Source: Achromobacter xylosoxidans (GTDB lineage: Bacteria; Pseudomonadota; Gammaproteobacteria; Burkholderiales; Burkholderiaceae_B). Taken from it: a DNA stretch of 64,000 nucleotides. The position numbers and the translations under genes are program-made. Below, piece by piece: positions 10,975-20,626 of the stretch. Every line of letters starts with the position of its first letter. Within the stretch, counting starts at the first letter, position 1. Location of the stretch: the NCBI RefSeq assembly GCF_014490035.1, contig NZ_CP061008.1, forward strand, positions 4,526,001 through 4,590,000. Reading direction: 5' to 3'. The notes under the pieces were generated by a model. That model did not search any database. It saw only the letters and a list, made by a program, of their open reading frames with translations, and was not told the origin of the DNA.

Positions 10975-11591
10975 CAAGTATCCGCCGGCCAGTCGCTGTC
11001 TATGCGGCGAGCTGACAGATCGACGGCGTGTATGTGCGCGCGCACGAACGGAACAAGCATTTCGGCGGGCCGACCCTTGGCGTTCAGGACGGGCTCGGGG
11101 CCAGCGGCCCCTGCCTTCTGGCGCAAGACCCTCAGCACGGCATGAGCGCCGTTGTCGAGAACCTCGTCGACCACGCCCAAAAGCGCAGACTCACCGTCGG
11201 CGCTGGTATACAGCGCGCAACCGATGAGATCGACCCAGTAGTATTCGTCTTCCTCGGGCGCAGGGAAAGATCCCCGCGGCGCCTGCACGGAACAACCGCG
11301 CAGGGCTTCGGCCTGGTCGCGATCCGCAATGCCCGCCAATTGAGCCACCACGGTGGCCCCTTGCGAACGGACTTGCACGACCTTGTATGCGACAGGCGCA
11401 GACGCGACAACGCCCCGCGCCAATTCAGGCACAGGGCGAGTCAACCACCATTGAGATGCTGAGAGCAGCACTTCGGCATTGGCCGAATGTGGCTGCACCT
11501 TGACCCAGCCTTTCACACCGTAGGCTGCACTGATGCGGCCCAGCTCGATCAAATCCGTCGGCGCCGCGTTGGAGGTTGCGGCATCAGGCAT
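10974..11591 (-). CDS. rimM: 16S rRNA processing/ribosome maturation factor RimM
   Basis: 205 residues. RimM binds S19 and helps mature the 30S head. The N-terminal RimM beta-barrel shows as [23 protein letters not shown], and the C-terminal PRC barrel as [14 protein letters not shown] and [14 protein letters not shown]. It lies between rpsP, about 90 bases upstream, and trmD, which overlaps its stop. The operon order rpsP-rimM-trmD is standard. Confidence 0.95.
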   Translation of the reverse strand: MPDAATSNAAPTDLIELGRISAAYGVKGWVKVQPHSANAEVLLSASQWWLTRPVPELARGVVASAPVAYKVVQVRSQGATVVAQLAGIADRDQAEALRGCSVQAPRGSFPAPEEDEYYWVDLIGCALYTSADGESALLGVVDEVLDNGAHAVLRVLRQKAGAAGPEPVLNAKGRPAEMLVPFVRAHIHAVDLSARRIDSDWPADT

Positions 11592-11680
11592 GTATCGTGC
11601 TCTTGGTAACTATGAAGCAGCTATGAATGGCAGCTTTTAAAGCGCGGTAAAGCTCAGGGCTTGGTCTGCGACGCGGGCAA

Positions 11681-11941
11681 TTAAGCCGCGGCGGAAACCT
11701 TGGCCGAGTACTCTTTGACCAGACGCTCGACAGCGGGCGACAGTTGGGCGCCGTTGCTGGTCCAGTGCTGCACGCGATCCAGCGCAATGCGCAGGGCTTC
11801 CGTGCCTTCGCTGGCTACGGGGTTGTAGAAACCCACGCGCTCGATGAAACGGCCGTCGCGACGGTTACGCGAATCGGTGGCCACCAGGTTGTAAAACGGA
11901 CGCTTCTTGGACCCACCGCGGGCCAGGCGAATCACCACCAT
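11681..11941 (-). CDS. rpsP: 30S ribosomal protein S16
   Basis: 86 residues. It begins [20 protein letters not shown], which is diagnostic for bS16, a 30S assembly protein. First gene of rpsP-rimM-trmD. A TAGAATACCCGG promoter-like element lies about 120 bases upstream on the same strand. Confidence 0.97.
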   Translation of the reverse strand: MVVIRLARGGSKKRPFYNLVATDSRNRRDGRFIERVGFYNPVASEGTEALRIALDRVQHWTSNGAQLSPAVERLVKEYSAKVSAAA

Positions 11942-12195
11942 AGGTAATCCCTTGAATTAGTTGTGAAAAACGGGAAATTCTAGCACTTAAACACGCCTGC
12001 TGGCAAATGGCAGTGCTGAATTGTGCGTAGCGGCGCGATTTGTATCCTAAAACACCACATCCGGGTATTCTACAAACACGGGCCGGGGCCCGCGCCGCAA
12101 TCCGAAGTGTAGCCGCCCCGCCCCTCTCGTGCTTGTCTTAGTGCGTCAGAACTCAGTGCGTGTGAAGAAATAACCCGATTGAGGAGATCGGTTTT

Positions 12196-12285
12196 ATGTC
12201 GACCTACGCAAGACCCCGCGCTTCGATCCTCCCTGCCGCCTGTCCACGGCGCCGCCACCGCACCCGCTTCAAGCCATCTCCGTGA
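12196..12285 (+). CDS. Possible leader peptide, 29 codons
   Basis: ATG at 12196 is preceded by a strong Shine-Dalgarno (GAGGAGA, about nine bases away). The frame encodes 29 residues starting MSTYARPRAS, with an Arg-rich second half (PRRRHRTRFKP), and stops with TGA at 12283-12285, just before a GC hairpin. No family is recognised. Good ribosome site plus following hairpin suggest a translated leader, but chance cannot be excluded at this length. Confidence 0.35.
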   Translation: MSTYARPRASILPAACPRRRHRTRFKPSP

Positions 12286-12287
12286 GA

Positions 12288-12330
12288 GCGGCCCTTCGGC
12301 CGCCTGCCCCCACTTTTTCGGCGTTTTTTC
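12288..12330 (+). terminator. Terminator-like hairpin in the leader of the 12363 gene
   Basis: GCGGCC (12288-12293) pairs with GGCCGC (12298-12303) across the loop CTTC. Two T runs, of five and six, follow within 25 bases. It sits between the short leader frame and the ribosome site of the next gene, the layout of an attenuator. The spacing between stem and T tract is longer than in a textbook terminator. Confidence 0.35.
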
Positions 12331-12362
12331 CCCAACTTCCTCTAACCGGAGGGTGCACCACC

Positions 12363-12944
12363 ATGAAGAACCAGAAATCAGTCTTCACCCCTGTTGCGCG
12401 CCTGGCCTTGGCGGGCTTGCTGGCGGGTACGTTGGCCATGCCGCTGGCCGCCTCGGCCCGAGTCGTGGGCGCTGCCCTGACGACCGCCTCCGGCAAGGTC
12501 ACTGCAGTGGATCCGGCCACCCGGACCATCACGCTGCAAGGCGAAAACGGCAATAGCGTGGACATCCAGGCGGGTCCCAATGTCCGCAACTTCCAGCAGA
12601 TCAAGCCTGGCGACACGCTGACGCTCGACTACTACGAGTCGGTGGCGGTCGACGTACGCCCGGCCGGCTCCGGCATTCCGGAAGTGAAAACCGAAACTGC
12701 GGCAACCCGCAGCGCCAAGGGAGCCATGCCTGGCGGCGCGGCCGGAAGCCAGACCACCATCACCGCCGAGATCTGGCACATCAACAAGAGCGCCAATCTG
12801 GTGACACTGAAGGGGCCGCAAGGCGGCATGCGCACCATCCAGGTCCAGGATCCCGCCCTGCAGGCGCGCCTGCAGCAATTGAAGGAAGGCGATCTGGTTG
12901 ACTTCACGATCACCCGGGCAGTGGCCGCCGCCATCCGCAAGTAA
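12363..12944 (+). CDS. Small exported protein with two similar beta-rich repeats
   Basis: 193 residues with a Sec signal peptide (MKNQKSVFTPVARLALAGLL, cleavage near the ASA-RV position around 32). The mature part holds two alike modules: GKVTAVDPATRTITLQGENG followed by NFQQIKPGDTLTLDY, and AEIWHINKSANLVTLKGPQG followed by LQQLKEGDLVDFTI. Each looks like a small beta barrel of the kind annotated as DUF5666. A good ribosome site (GGAGGGTGCACC) precedes the ATG. Function is unknown. It stands alone, between rpsP and the convergent tusA. Confidence 0.8.
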   Translation: MKNQKSVFTPVARLALAGLLAGTLAMPLAASARVVGAALTTASGKVTAVDPATRTITLQGENGNSVDIQAGPNVRNFQQIKPGDTLTLDYYESVAVDVRPAGSGIPEVKTETAATRSAKGAMPGGAAGSQTTITAEIWHINKSANLVTLKGPQGGMRTIQVQDPALQARLQQLKEGDLVDFTITRAVAAAIRK

Positions 12945-12957
12945 CCTCGGGCTCGCC

Positions 12958-12999
12958 CCAAGTAAGAGGGCCCGCCTTGCGGCGGGCCCTCTTACTTGG
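12958..12999. terminator. Perfect 19-bp hairpin between convergent genes
   Basis: Bases 12958-12976 are an exact inverted repeat of 12981-12999 with the loop TTGC. The stem includes GAGGGCCCGCC. It lies between the ends of the exported-protein gene and tusA, so it most likely ends transcription from both sides, although neither side has a long T tract. Confidence 0.7.
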
Positions 13000-13020
13000 C
13001 GAATACAGCCGGCAAGCGGA

Positions 13021-13290
13021 TCAGCGCCGCCGCAGGAAATGCACCCCGCGGCCGTCGATCTCCTGCTGCGCGACCAGCGCATTGCCAGTCTGACGGGCGA
13101 AAGCCTGGAAGTCGCGGACCGCGTTGCGATCCGTGGTGATGACGCGCAGCACTTCGCCGCTGGCCATCTGCGCCAAGGCCTTCTTGGCACGCAGGATGGG
13201 CAGCGGGCAGGTCAAGCCGCTGGCATCGACTTCCTGCTCGAAGGACGGCGCCTGCGCGCCGCCATCAAGACTGGTATCCGCCCCGCTCAT
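13021..13290 (-). CDS. TusA/SirA-family sulfur carrier protein
   Basis: 89 residues. The family signature DASGLTCPLPILRAKKAL contains the conserved Cys28 that carries persulfide sulfur. TusA proteins pass sulfur for tRNA thiolation and other sulfur pathways. The ATG at 13290 overlaps the alaS stop by one base (TGATG), with a GTG one codon earlier as an alternative. Coupling to alaS suggests co-transcription; which sulfur pathway it serves is not shown. Confidence 0.88.
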   Translation of the reverse strand: MSGADTSLDGGAQAPSFEQEVDASGLTCPLPILRAKKALAQMASGEVLRVITTDRNAVRDFQAFARQTGNALVAQQEIDGRGVHFLRRR

Positions 13291-15914
13291 CACAGACGCT
13301 CATCCACCCATTTCTGCACGCTGGCGATCGCCGCGGGCAAGGCAGCCAGGTCGGTGCCGCCGCCCATGGCCATGTCGGGACGGCCGCCGCCCTTGCCGCC
13401 CACCTGGGCCGCAACGAAGCCAACCAGATCGCCCGCCTTGACGCGGCCGGTCAGGTCGGCGGTGACGCCGCCCACCACGCTGATCTTGCCGTCGGCCGAA
13501 CCGGTGGCCAGCAGCACGACTGCGGGCTTCAGGCGGTCCTTGAGATTGTCGACCATGCCGCGCAAGGCCTTGGGATCGACGTCGCCGATGCTGGCGGCCA
13601 GGACCTTGATGCCCTTGACCTCGACCGCGGCGCTGGTTGCCAGGTCGTTGCCGGCGCTGGCTGCAAGCTTGTTGCGCGACTGTTCCAGATCCTTTTCGAG
13701 GCTCTTGACCTGCTCCTGCACCTGCGCGATGCGCGCCGGCAGATCCGCCGGCGTGCTGCGCAGCATGCCGGCAACCTGGGTCAGCAAGGCATTCTGGTTT
13801 TGCACCCAGGCCAGCGCGTTGTCGCCAGTGATGGCTTCGACGCGGCGCACGCCTGCGGCCACGCCGCCTTCGGACACGATCTTGAACAGGCCGATGTCGC
13901 CCGTGCGGCTGACGTGCGTGCCGCCGCAGAGTTCGCGCGAGAAGCCGATATCGAGCACGCGGACGGTGTCGCCGTATTTTTCGCCGAACAGCGCCATGGC
14001 GCCGCCCTTGACGGCATCGTCATAGCCCATGACCTGCGCCACGGTGGGCTGGTTGGCCAGGATCTCGGCGTTGACGATGGCTTCGACGCGCGCGATCTGC
14101 TCGGCCGTCAACGGGGCGTCCTGGGCGAAGTCGAAGCGGGTCTTGTCGGGATCCACCAGCGAGCCGCGCTGCTGCACGTGCGCGCCCAGCACCTGGCGCA
14201 GCGCCTTGTGCATCAAGTGGGTGGCCGAGTGGTTGCGCACGGTGCGGGCGCGGCGGACCGCGTCCACGCGCGCAAGCAGCGTATCGCCCACCGACAGCGT
14301 GCCGGACTCCAGCTCGCCGTGGTGGCCGAAGACGCCAGCCTGGATCTTCAGGGTGTCGGCCACGGCGAAACGCACGCCGTCGGCTTCCAGCAGGCCGGTA
14401 TCGCCAACCTGGCCGCCCGACTCCGCGTAGAACGGCGTGGCGTCCAGCACGACGACCGCGCTCTGGCCCGCCTTGACCTGCTGCACCTGCGTGCCGTCGA
14501 CGTACAGGGCCGTGACCTTGACGCCATCCAGTTCCAACTTTTCGTAGCCTTCGAAGCGCGTGTCCGCGCCTTCGTAGCTCAGGCCTTCGGCCATCTTGAA
14601 CTTGCCGGCGGCGCGCGCCTGGTCGCGCTGGCGCTCCATGGCGGTTTCGAAGCCGGCCATGTCCACGTCCACTTCGCGTTCGCGGCAGATGTCGGCCGTC
14701 AGGTCCACCGGGAAGCCGTAGGTGTCGTACAGCGTGAACAGGGTCGTGCCGTCCAGTTGGCCGCCCTTGGGCACGTTGGCCAGGGCGGAATCCAGAATGC
14801 GCATGCCGTGTTCCAGCGTTTCGCCGAAGCGTTCTTCTTCCTGCTTGAGCACCTGGGCGACGCGGTCGGCCGTGGCGGCCAGTTCCGGATAGGCCTCGCC
14901 CATTTCGGCGACCAGGTCCGGCACCAGACGATGGAAGAACGGCTTGGTCTGGCCCAGCTTGTAGCCGTGGCGCAGCGCGCGGCGGACGATGCGGCGCAGC
15001 ACGTAGCCGCGGCCTTCGTTGCTGGGGATCACGCCGTCGACGATCAGGAACGAGCAGGCGCGGATGTGGTCGGCGATGACCTTGAGCGAGTTGTCTTCCA
15101 GATTCTTGATGCCGGTCTCGCGCGCGGCGGCGGCGATCAGGTGCTGGAACAGGTCGATTTCGTAGTTGGAATGCACGCCTTGCAACACGGCGGCGATGCG
15201 CTCCAGGCCCATGCCGGTATCGACACAGGGACGCGGCAGGCGCGGCATGTTGCCGGCGGCGTCGCGCTCGAACTGCATGAACACCAGGTTCCAGATCTCG
15301 ATGTAGCGGTCGCCGTCTTCCTCGGGCGATCCCGGGGGGCCGCCCCAGATTTCGGGACCGTGGTCATAGAAGATTTCCGAGCACGGGCCGCAAGGACCGG
15401 TGTCCGCCATCTGCCAGAAGTTGTCCGAGGCGTAGCGCGCGCCCTTGTTGTCGCCGATGCGGATGATGCGCTCGGCCGGCACGCCGACTTCCTTGGCCCA
15501 GATGTCGTAGGCCTCGTCGTCTTCCTGGTAGACCGTGACCCAGAGCTTCTCGGCGGGCAGCTTGTAGACCTGCGTCAGCAGCTCCCAGGCGTACTGGATG
15601 GCGTCGCGCTTGAAGTAATCGCCGAAGCTGAAATTGCCCAGCATTTCGAAGAACGTATGGTGACGGGCGGTATAGCCCACGTTCTCCAGGTCATTGTGCT
15701 TGCCGCCGGCGCGCACGCTGCGCTGCGACGAGGTGGCACGCGTATAGGACCGCGATTCCTTGCCCGTGAAGACGTCCTTGAACTGGACCATGCCCGAATT
15801 GGTGAAGAGCAGGGTCGGGTCGTTGCCGGGGACGAGCGACGACGAGGGAACAATGGTGTGTCCCTTGGACTTGAAGAATTGCAGAAACTGCTGGCGAATC
15901 TCGGAGGATTTCAT
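13290..15914 (-). CDS. alaS: Alanyl-tRNA synthetase
   Basis: 874 residues. AlaRS charges tRNA-Ala and hydrolyses Ser/Gly-mischarged tRNA. The N-terminal catalytic domain has [16 protein letters not shown] and [13 protein letters not shown]; the editing domain has the zinc-binding [11 protein letters not shown] and [12 protein letters not shown]; and the C-terminal C-Ala domain ends in a Gly-rich [15 protein letters not shown] segment. All canonical parts are present. It is transcribed ahead of tusA with a one-base overlap. Confidence 0.97.
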   Translation of the reverse strand: MKSSEIRQQFLQFFKSKGHTIVPSSSLVPGNDPTLLFTNSGMVQFKDVFTGKESRSYTRATSSQRSVRAGGKHNDLENVGYTARHHTFFEMLGNFSFGDYFKRDAIQYAWELLTQVYKLPAEKLWVTVYQEDDEAYDIWAKEVGVPAERIIRIGDNKGARYASDNFWQMADTGPCGPCSEIFYDHGPEIWGGPPGSPEEDGDRYIEIWNLVFMQFERDAAGNMPRLPRPCVDTGMGLERIAAVLQGVHSNYEIDLFQHLIAAAARETGIKNLEDNSLKVIADHIRACSFLIVDGVIPSNEGRGYVLRRIVRRALRHGYKLGQTKPFFHRLVPDLVAEMGEAYPELAATADRVAQVLKQEEERFGETLEHGMRILDSALANVPKGGQLDGTTLFTLYDTYGFPVDLTADICREREVDVDMAGFETAMERQRDQARAAGKFKMAEGLSYEGADTRFEGYEKLELDGVKVTALYVDGTQVQQVKAGQSAVVVLDATPFYAESGGQVGDTGLLEADGVRFAVADTLKIQAGVFGHHGELESGTLSVGDTLLARVDAVRRARTVRNHSATHLMHKALRQVLGAHVQQRGSLVDPDKTRFDFAQDAPLTAEQIARVEAIVNAEILANQPTVAQVMGYDDAVKGGAMALFGEKYGDTVRVLDIGFSRELCGGTHVSRTGDIGLFKIVSEGGVAAGVRRVEAITGDNALAWVQNQNALLTQVAGMLRSTPADLPARIAQVQEQVKSLEKDLEQSRNKLAASAGNDLATSAAVEVKGIKVLAASIGDVDPKALRGMVDNLKDRLKPAVVLLATGSADGKISVVGGVTADLTGRVKAGDLVGFVAAQVGGKGGGRPDMAMGGGTDLAALPAAIASVQKWVDERL

Positions 15915-15995
15915 CGTGGGCGAAGCAGAATTTAGGCGAATTTTTGATTATAGAGGGTTGGCGGGCATCCCAGGAAAAGAGGCGGCGCGGCAGTC

Positions 15996-17066
15996 TTAGC
16001 GCACGCAGACGTAGCCGGTGGTAACGCCACCGGATTCAAACGAATCGCCCCGCTCGGAAACTACCATGGGCGTATAGCCAGCAGGGCAGGAGCAAGCGCC
16101 GGAGCGGGGATTCGGTCTCCATGTGCCGCGGGTATCGTAACAACCATACCGGCTATTAATGCTGAATGCGCCGCCAAAGCCGCCGCTGGCCGGCGCCCAG
16201 ACTCGGGACTGGCATGTCAGCAGTTCCCCCTGTTCCGAGGTGGCCACGGCGCCGTTCGCGACGCTGCATGGCTGCCCCGCGCTGGCGCGCGCGCCGACCT
16301 TCAGATACGAGCCGACCTGCGCCGAGGCCGCGACGCTCAATTCCCCCTGCAGCTGCGGATCGCGCGTGTCCCGTATCCGGACATAGCGCTCCAGATCCGG
16401 CGCGCCCGTTCCGGCTCCCGCCCACAGGGCGAGCGTGCCGGGCGCGTACGCCGACGCCCCGGGCGCCAGGGGATTGGCGAAACTGAATGCCGCGCCGCGC
16501 ACCAGTCCCGGCGCCGCCGGCCACACCGCCCCGCCGTAGCCGCCGGCGGCATCGATCACGGCGGCGATGCCGGTCAGGTCCGGTGTTTGTGTCCCCGTTT
16601 TCATCAAAGGCGTGGCGCTGTAGACCAGTCCGTCCACGCGGCAGCGTTCGCCCGGGCATGCCTGCGACCTGGCGATCCTGATCTGCGCGGAGAAGCCCAG
16701 GGCGGAACGGTCGGGAAAATCGGCGGGCAACAGCCCCAGTCCGCGTAATTCGCCCAGAGTGGGCGCCAGCGGATCCGCGAACAGCGGGTTCCCCTGTTCG
16801 CTGCGCGGCACGCCTCCCTTGGCAAGGGTGGCGGAGTGCCGTGCCAGCATCTCCGTCACCGCCAGGCGGATCTGCGTCAACCATACGCCGGCGGCACGGG
16901 CCGCGGCGTCTTCGATCCGCTGCACCACCTGGCCGGACGCCCAGATAGCCGCCATGGCGCTCAAGGCCAACACCAGCACCAGGCCCGCCAGCGAGAATCC
17001 GCGCTGCCTCGGCCACATCGCCGCAGCATGCGATCGGGCCATCAAGAAGCTCGCGCACCGGTTCAT
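15996..17066 (-). CDS. pilV: PilV-like minor prepilin of a type IVb pilus
   Basis: 356 residues. A long basic leader ends in RQRG, then FSLAGLVLVLALSAMAAIWA, a prepilin cleavage site and hydrophobic helix; cleavage should fall after Gly23. The usual Glu at +5 of the mature pilin is replaced by Gly28. The rest is a large, Gly- and Ser-rich domain ending in a Cys-containing region (CSCPAGY, GYVCVR), like the PilV tip adhesins of R64-type pili. The ATG overlaps the pilS stop by four bases. No shufflon segments or recombinase are present, so the C-terminus is probably fixed. Confidence 0.8.
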   Translation of the reverse strand: MNRCASFLMARSHAAAMWPRQRGFSLAGLVLVLALSAMAAIWASGQVVQRIEDAAARAAGVWLTQIRLAVTEMLARHSATLAKGGVPRSEQGNPLFADPLAPTLGELRGLGLLPADFPDRSALGFSAQIRIARSQACPGERCRVDGLVYSATPLMKTGTQTPDLTGIAAVIDAAGGYGGAVWPAAPGLVRGAAFSFANPLAPGASAYAPGTLALWAGAGTGAPDLERYVRIRDTRDPQLQGELSVAASAQVGSYLKVGARASAGQPCSVANGAVATSEQGELLTCQSRVWAPASGGFGGAFSINSRYGCYDTRGTWRPNPRSGACSCPAGYTPMVVSERGDSFESGGVTTGYVCVR

Positions 17067-17683
17067 TTTGCGACGAACAAGAAGGTGTTGACATCGCCCG
17101 GACTGCATTGGGCCTGAGCCAAAGCCGCGCGGTAGGGCACGCTGGGCGTTGCGAACGCATCCTTCACGACTCTGAGGCCGCCTCCCCCGCCGCCTATCGA
17201 GATGGTCTCGGACATCCGTTGCAGCACCGAGGCCAGCGACGGACATGCGGCCTGGCTGACATTGGTCAGCTTGATGGAGAACGCCGAACCCTGCCCCGCG
17301 CTGCCGAACGAGGCGGCGGCGACCTCGACCACCCCATTGCCGCCAACGCCGCTGCCGCCCAGGCCATGGGCGATGCGCGCCGCGCCCCCTGTCCCGTCGA
17401 CGGCCAAGACGCTGGATTCCCGCAGCGCATTGGCCATGGCGCCTGTGTCGAGACCGGCATAGGGCGTGACCCCGCCGCCTTGCGCATTGGTCTTCATGCT
17501 GGCGATGAAGCGCTGCAGTTCCTCGCCCACCTTGGGAACCTTGTTCTCGACGACATAGGCGCCAATGGCCGGAATGCCGACGATCGCGATCAGCAGGACG
17601 ATGGCGGTGACGATGGACACCTCCATCAGGGAAAAGCCCCGCTGCCGGTTGGCGCGTAGCAGGACTGCGTGGACATGATGCAT
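17063..17683 (-). CDS. pilS: Major prepilin PilS of a type IVb pilus
   Basis: 206 residues. The leader of 16 residues ends in Gly and is followed by FSLMEVSIVTAIVLLIAIVG, with Glu at +5, the standard prepilin signature. Length and the two Cys in the C-terminal part (AACPS, AQCSPG) fit R64 PilS/TCP pilins, where a disulfide closes the D region. The ATG at 17683 has a Shine-Dalgarno (AAGGAGAG) and excludes a much longer upstream frame, which is a shadow of pilR. It is followed directly by pilV with an ATGA overlap. Confidence 0.88.
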   Translation of the reverse strand: MHHVHAVLLRANRQRGFSLMEVSIVTAIVLLIAIVGIPAIGAYVVENKVPKVGEELQRFIASMKTNAQGGGVTPYAGLDTGAMANALRESSVLAVDGTGGAARIAHGLGGSGVGGNGVVEVAAASFGSAGQGSAFSIKLTNVSQAACPSLASVLQRMSETISIGGGGGGLRVVKDAFATPSVPYRAALAQAQCSPGDVNTFLFVAK

Positions 17684-17745
17684 GCTTGCTCTCCTTGTGA
17701 AAAAAAGCATGCAGGCGGACAAGCGCCGCATGCCTGATGCAGCCC

Positions 17746-18882
17746 CTATTGGCTGGCGTAGAAATTGGTCAGCGCCTGGCGCAGTTCGTCGATCACGGCG
17801 TAATGCCAGAGCGTGATACCCAGCACGGCGGCCACGGACGAGAGCAGCAACGTCCAGCGCAACACCGATGCCTGCCGGCGCACCCGCGCCAGCAGGCGCG
17901 ACTCGACGCGCAGCCGTACTTGCGCAAGCCCAGCCTCCATGCCCAGGCAGTCCATCATGTCGGCCATGTACCACCAGGTATCCGCGTCCAGCAGCCCAGT
18001 GCCGAAGATCTCCGGCCCCGTCTGACCACCGTCTATCCGCCCCAGCATGTCCAGCAGATGCGCATGCATCCAGGGAGCCGTATCCCGGGCCTGCACGGCC
18101 AGGGCTCGTCTGAGGCGAGTGTCGGCCGCGCCGTGCTGCCTGACCAGCACTGCCAGCAACGCAAGAAAGCGGATGGCGTGGAAATCCCGGTAGAGCCGCC
18201 ACAACAGCCAGCGATCCAGCCGCGGCCGCGCGGCGCCGGTGTAACGCGGCAACGACCACAGGCACAGCAAGACCAGGCCCAACAACAGCACCAGCCACAG
18301 GGCCAACCATTGCCTCAGGCCTTGCGACAGCGCGAACAGCGCGCGGGTCAGGCGACCGTACTCCTCCGCCGGCACGGCCTGGAACACCTGCTGCAAGCGC
18401 GGCACGCTGAAGAAGGGAATGGCGCACAGCAAGGCGAATGCGACGGCTGCCGCCGCGAAGCCGGCCGCCGCGGCCGAGACCAGGGCCAGCCACGCATCCG
18501 ACGCCAGCCGTACGGCCCGCGCCACGTCCCGCAACGCGGCGGACAGATCGCCGCCCTCTTCCTGCACGCAGCTGAGCAGCACGCATTCGCTGGACGGCAG
18601 CGTGTCCGTCCAGGCGGCGCCCAGATCGCCGCCGGCCTCCAGATACATGCCCGCCCAATGCCTCGACAGCCGGCCCCGCACGGTGTCCTCGCCATGACGG
18701 CGCGCGTCATCCTCGAAGACATCGCGCAGGTTCTTGCGGCCCTGTGTTCCTTCGACCAGGTCGGCCAGATATTCGTAATAGTCCGCTCGCCCTGCACGAA
18801 AGCGCAGCGCGTCCAGGCGCAGCGACAGGGTGCGGCCGGAGGGCAGGCTGAGGAAAGAACGCGGCGACAGCGGTTCAGCCAT
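17746..18882 (-). CDS. pilR: Type IVb pilus inner-membrane platform protein PilR (GspF/T2SF family)
   Basis: 378 residues. PilR is the polytopic membrane platform on which the pilus assembly ATPase acts. Hydrophobic segments lie at about residues 131-157, 191-209 and near the C-terminus (WTLLLSSVAAVLGITLWH), the usual three-helix T2SF layout, with two cytoplasmic helical domains. The ATG at 18882 overlaps the end of pilQ by eight bases. The order pilQ-pilR-pilS matches R64. Confidence 0.85.
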   Translation of the reverse strand: MAEPLSPRSFLSLPSGRTLSLRLDALRFRAGRADYYEYLADLVEGTQGRKNLRDVFEDDARRHGEDTVRGRLSRHWAGMYLEAGGDLGAAWTDTLPSSECVLLSCVQEEGGDLSAALRDVARAVRLASDAWLALVSAAAAGFAAAAVAFALLCAIPFFSVPRLQQVFQAVPAEEYGRLTRALFALSQGLRQWLALWLVLLLGLVLLCLWSLPRYTGAARPRLDRWLLWRLYRDFHAIRFLALLAVLVRQHGAADTRLRRALAVQARDTAPWMHAHLLDMLGRIDGGQTGPEIFGTGLLDADTWWYMADMMDCLGMEAGLAQVRLRVESRLLARVRRQASVLRWTLLLSSVAAVLGITLWHYAVIDELRQALTNFYASQ

Positions 18883-20626
18883 GGCCGCCCCCGCCAGATC
18901 CTGGGCCCTGCGCAGGCAAGACCGCAGGAAAGTCGAAGCGGCGCAGCAGCGCGCGGGGATCGACTTCTCCGCGGCTGACCTTGTACAGGGCGCAGTCCCG
19001 CGCCAACGCGCCGCGCGCGGCCTCGTTGCGCCAGGCGGCGGGCCCGGCAGCCTCGGCCTGACGCTTGAGCCCCACGTTGTCGCGCGTGCGCACCCTTTCA
19101 AGAAAGCCTTCGACGCGCTCGGGCTCAAGCATTTCCGCCGCCACGCTGCGGCCTGCGATGCCGTTCAACTCAGGCAATTGCGCACGCCTGCAAGCACTGC
19201 AGCCTGCGGCATTCCTGACCCTGAGCGTGTCAGGCTCCAGCAGGAACTCATGCCGCATCCGCTTCAACCATGCCTGCCATTCGAGACGCTTGCCGCCCCC
19301 GGCGGATCTGGACCACAGACTGTCCACGGGCAGTGAGCAGCGGCTGCACAAACGCGGCAGCAAGGTCTGGTAGACCAACAACTTGAGGATGCCTGGCGTC
19401 GCCAGAAAATCGCGCGACACGCCGATCGAATCCGACGCCAGGCGTTCGGGTATCAGCACGGCGCCAGCGGCGTGGGTGGTGGTGTACAGGCTGACGCCCG
19501 AACCGGCGAGATCCATGAACGCGCGGCCGGTGTCGACGTCCCGGATCTCGCCGATCAGCAGATCGTTCATTGCCGAGCGCTTGATGGTCTTGAGCTTGGC
19601 ATCGAACGCCGGCCAGGCGGATTCGGCCAGAGCGCCTCCCAGGGTGTTCTGCAAGGCGTTCTCAATGATGTACTCGACCGGATCTTCCAGCGTGATGGCC
19701 TTGCGCGTGGGCGCGATGCCGCGCATCAGCGTCGCGATGGTGGTGGATTTGCCGGAGCCGACCACGCCCGCCAGCACGATGGCCCCGCCCTCGCGCTCGC
19801 GCGCCCGCGCCAGCGTTTCGACCTGCGCGGGCAGATAGCCCAGCGCGAGCAGATCGGCATTGGCGGTTGCGTCCAGCCGCAATATGCGCAAGCACACCGA
19901 CGGCCCCGCATCGGCGGCCAGCGAGGCCCAGCGCAGCACGATAGGTACGCCATCGATGTCCAGCCCGATGCGCCCCTGCTGCTCCAGCGCGGGGTCGAAC
20001 ACCGCGCCATTTCCCCCCCTGACATCCATCCAGGCCACCGCCAGAACCTCCAGCAGCGTCGCATTGGACAGGCCCGCAAAGCGTTCCGTGCCGACGTATT
20101 CCCCGCCGATGGTGTAGCGGATATCGCAGGCAGCGCGTCGCCGGTTCACGTTGATGTGCACGTCGCTCGCTCCCTGCGCCACGCCCCAACGCACGATGTC
20201 CTGGAACAGGGCGGCCAAGGCCGAGGCGCGCTCTTCCCGCCGCTCCCTGCCGCGCCCGGCCAGCGCTGGCGCGGCCAATTGACCGCGCGCGATCATCAGC
20301 AGCAGCGGCGCGGGCAACTGATAACGGGACACTTGCGCCAACCGGTAACCGCGTGCCTGCACCATGCGCTCGACCTCGTCGATCTGGTCGCCCACCGTGT
20401 AGTCCTTTACGGCGAACACGGCGGCCTCGCCGCTCTCGAGCAACACGGGACACAGCCTGCCGGCGAGCGCCGCAAGATCGAAATCGCGTCCGAGCGCACG
20501 CGCGAATGCGGGCTGCAAGCGGGCGATGTCTTCGGCCGTTTGCAGCTGGGGCGGCTCCCAAGCCGCCGCCATGGGAAGCACCACAGCCGGATGCGCCGCG
20601 ACGGACTGCAAGGCATGCACAGTCAT
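18875..20626 (-). CDS. pilQ: Type IVb pilus assembly ATPase PilQ (GspE/PulE family)
   Basis: 583 residues. A hexameric secretion ATPase that powers pilin polymerisation at the inner membrane. Walker A is GVVGSGKST at residues 287-295, the Asp box follows in ITLEDPVEYI, Walker B in LLIGEIRD and the His box near TTTHA. Two CxxC pairs (CSRC and CSAC) form the metal-binding tetracysteine motif of the family. The start at 20626 overlaps the pilP stop by four bases. Confidence 0.9.
   Translation of the reverse strand: MTVHALQSVAAHPAVVLPMAAAWEPPQLQTAEDIARLQPAFARALGRDFDLAALAGRLCPVLLESGEAAVFAVKDYTVGDQIDEVERMVQARGYRLAQVSRYQLPAPLLLMIARGQLAAPALAGRGRERREERASALAALFQDIVRWGVAQGASDVHINVNRRRAACDIRYTIGGEYVGTERFAGLSNATLLEVLAVAWMDVRGGNGAVFDPALEQQGRIGLDIDGVPIVLRWASLAADAGPSVCLRILRLDATANADLLALGYLPAQVETLARAREREGGAIVLAGVVGSGKSTTIATLMRGIAPTRKAITLEDPVEYIIENALQNTLGGALAESAWPAFDAKLKTIKRSAMNDLLIGEIRDVDTGRAFMDLAGSGVSLYTTTHAAGAVLIPERLASDSIGVSRDFLATPGILKLLVYQTLLPRLCSRCSLPVDSLWSRSAGGGKRLEWQAWLKRMRHEFLLEPDTLRVRNAAGCSACRRAQLPELNGIAGRSVAAEMLEPERVEGFLERVRTRDNVGLKRQAEAAGPAAWRNEAARGALARDCALYKVSRGEVDPRALLRRFDFPAVLPAQGPGSGGGGHG

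Larger units (their letters stand above)
11942..12362. other. Divergent intergenic region of rpsP and the exported-protein gene
   Basis: About 420 bases with no recognisable full gene. The left part should hold the rpsP promoter, including TAGAATACCCGG on the minus strand at 12061-12072. The right part holds a 29-codon reading frame with its own ribosome site, a GC hairpin and T-rich tracts, listed separately as a possible leader of the plus-strand gene at 12363. Confidence 0.6.

Noticed and set aside
15900..16100. Possible shufflon at the end of pilV
   Set aside because: No repeated inverted recombination sites, alternative C-terminal segments or rci-type recombinase are visible.
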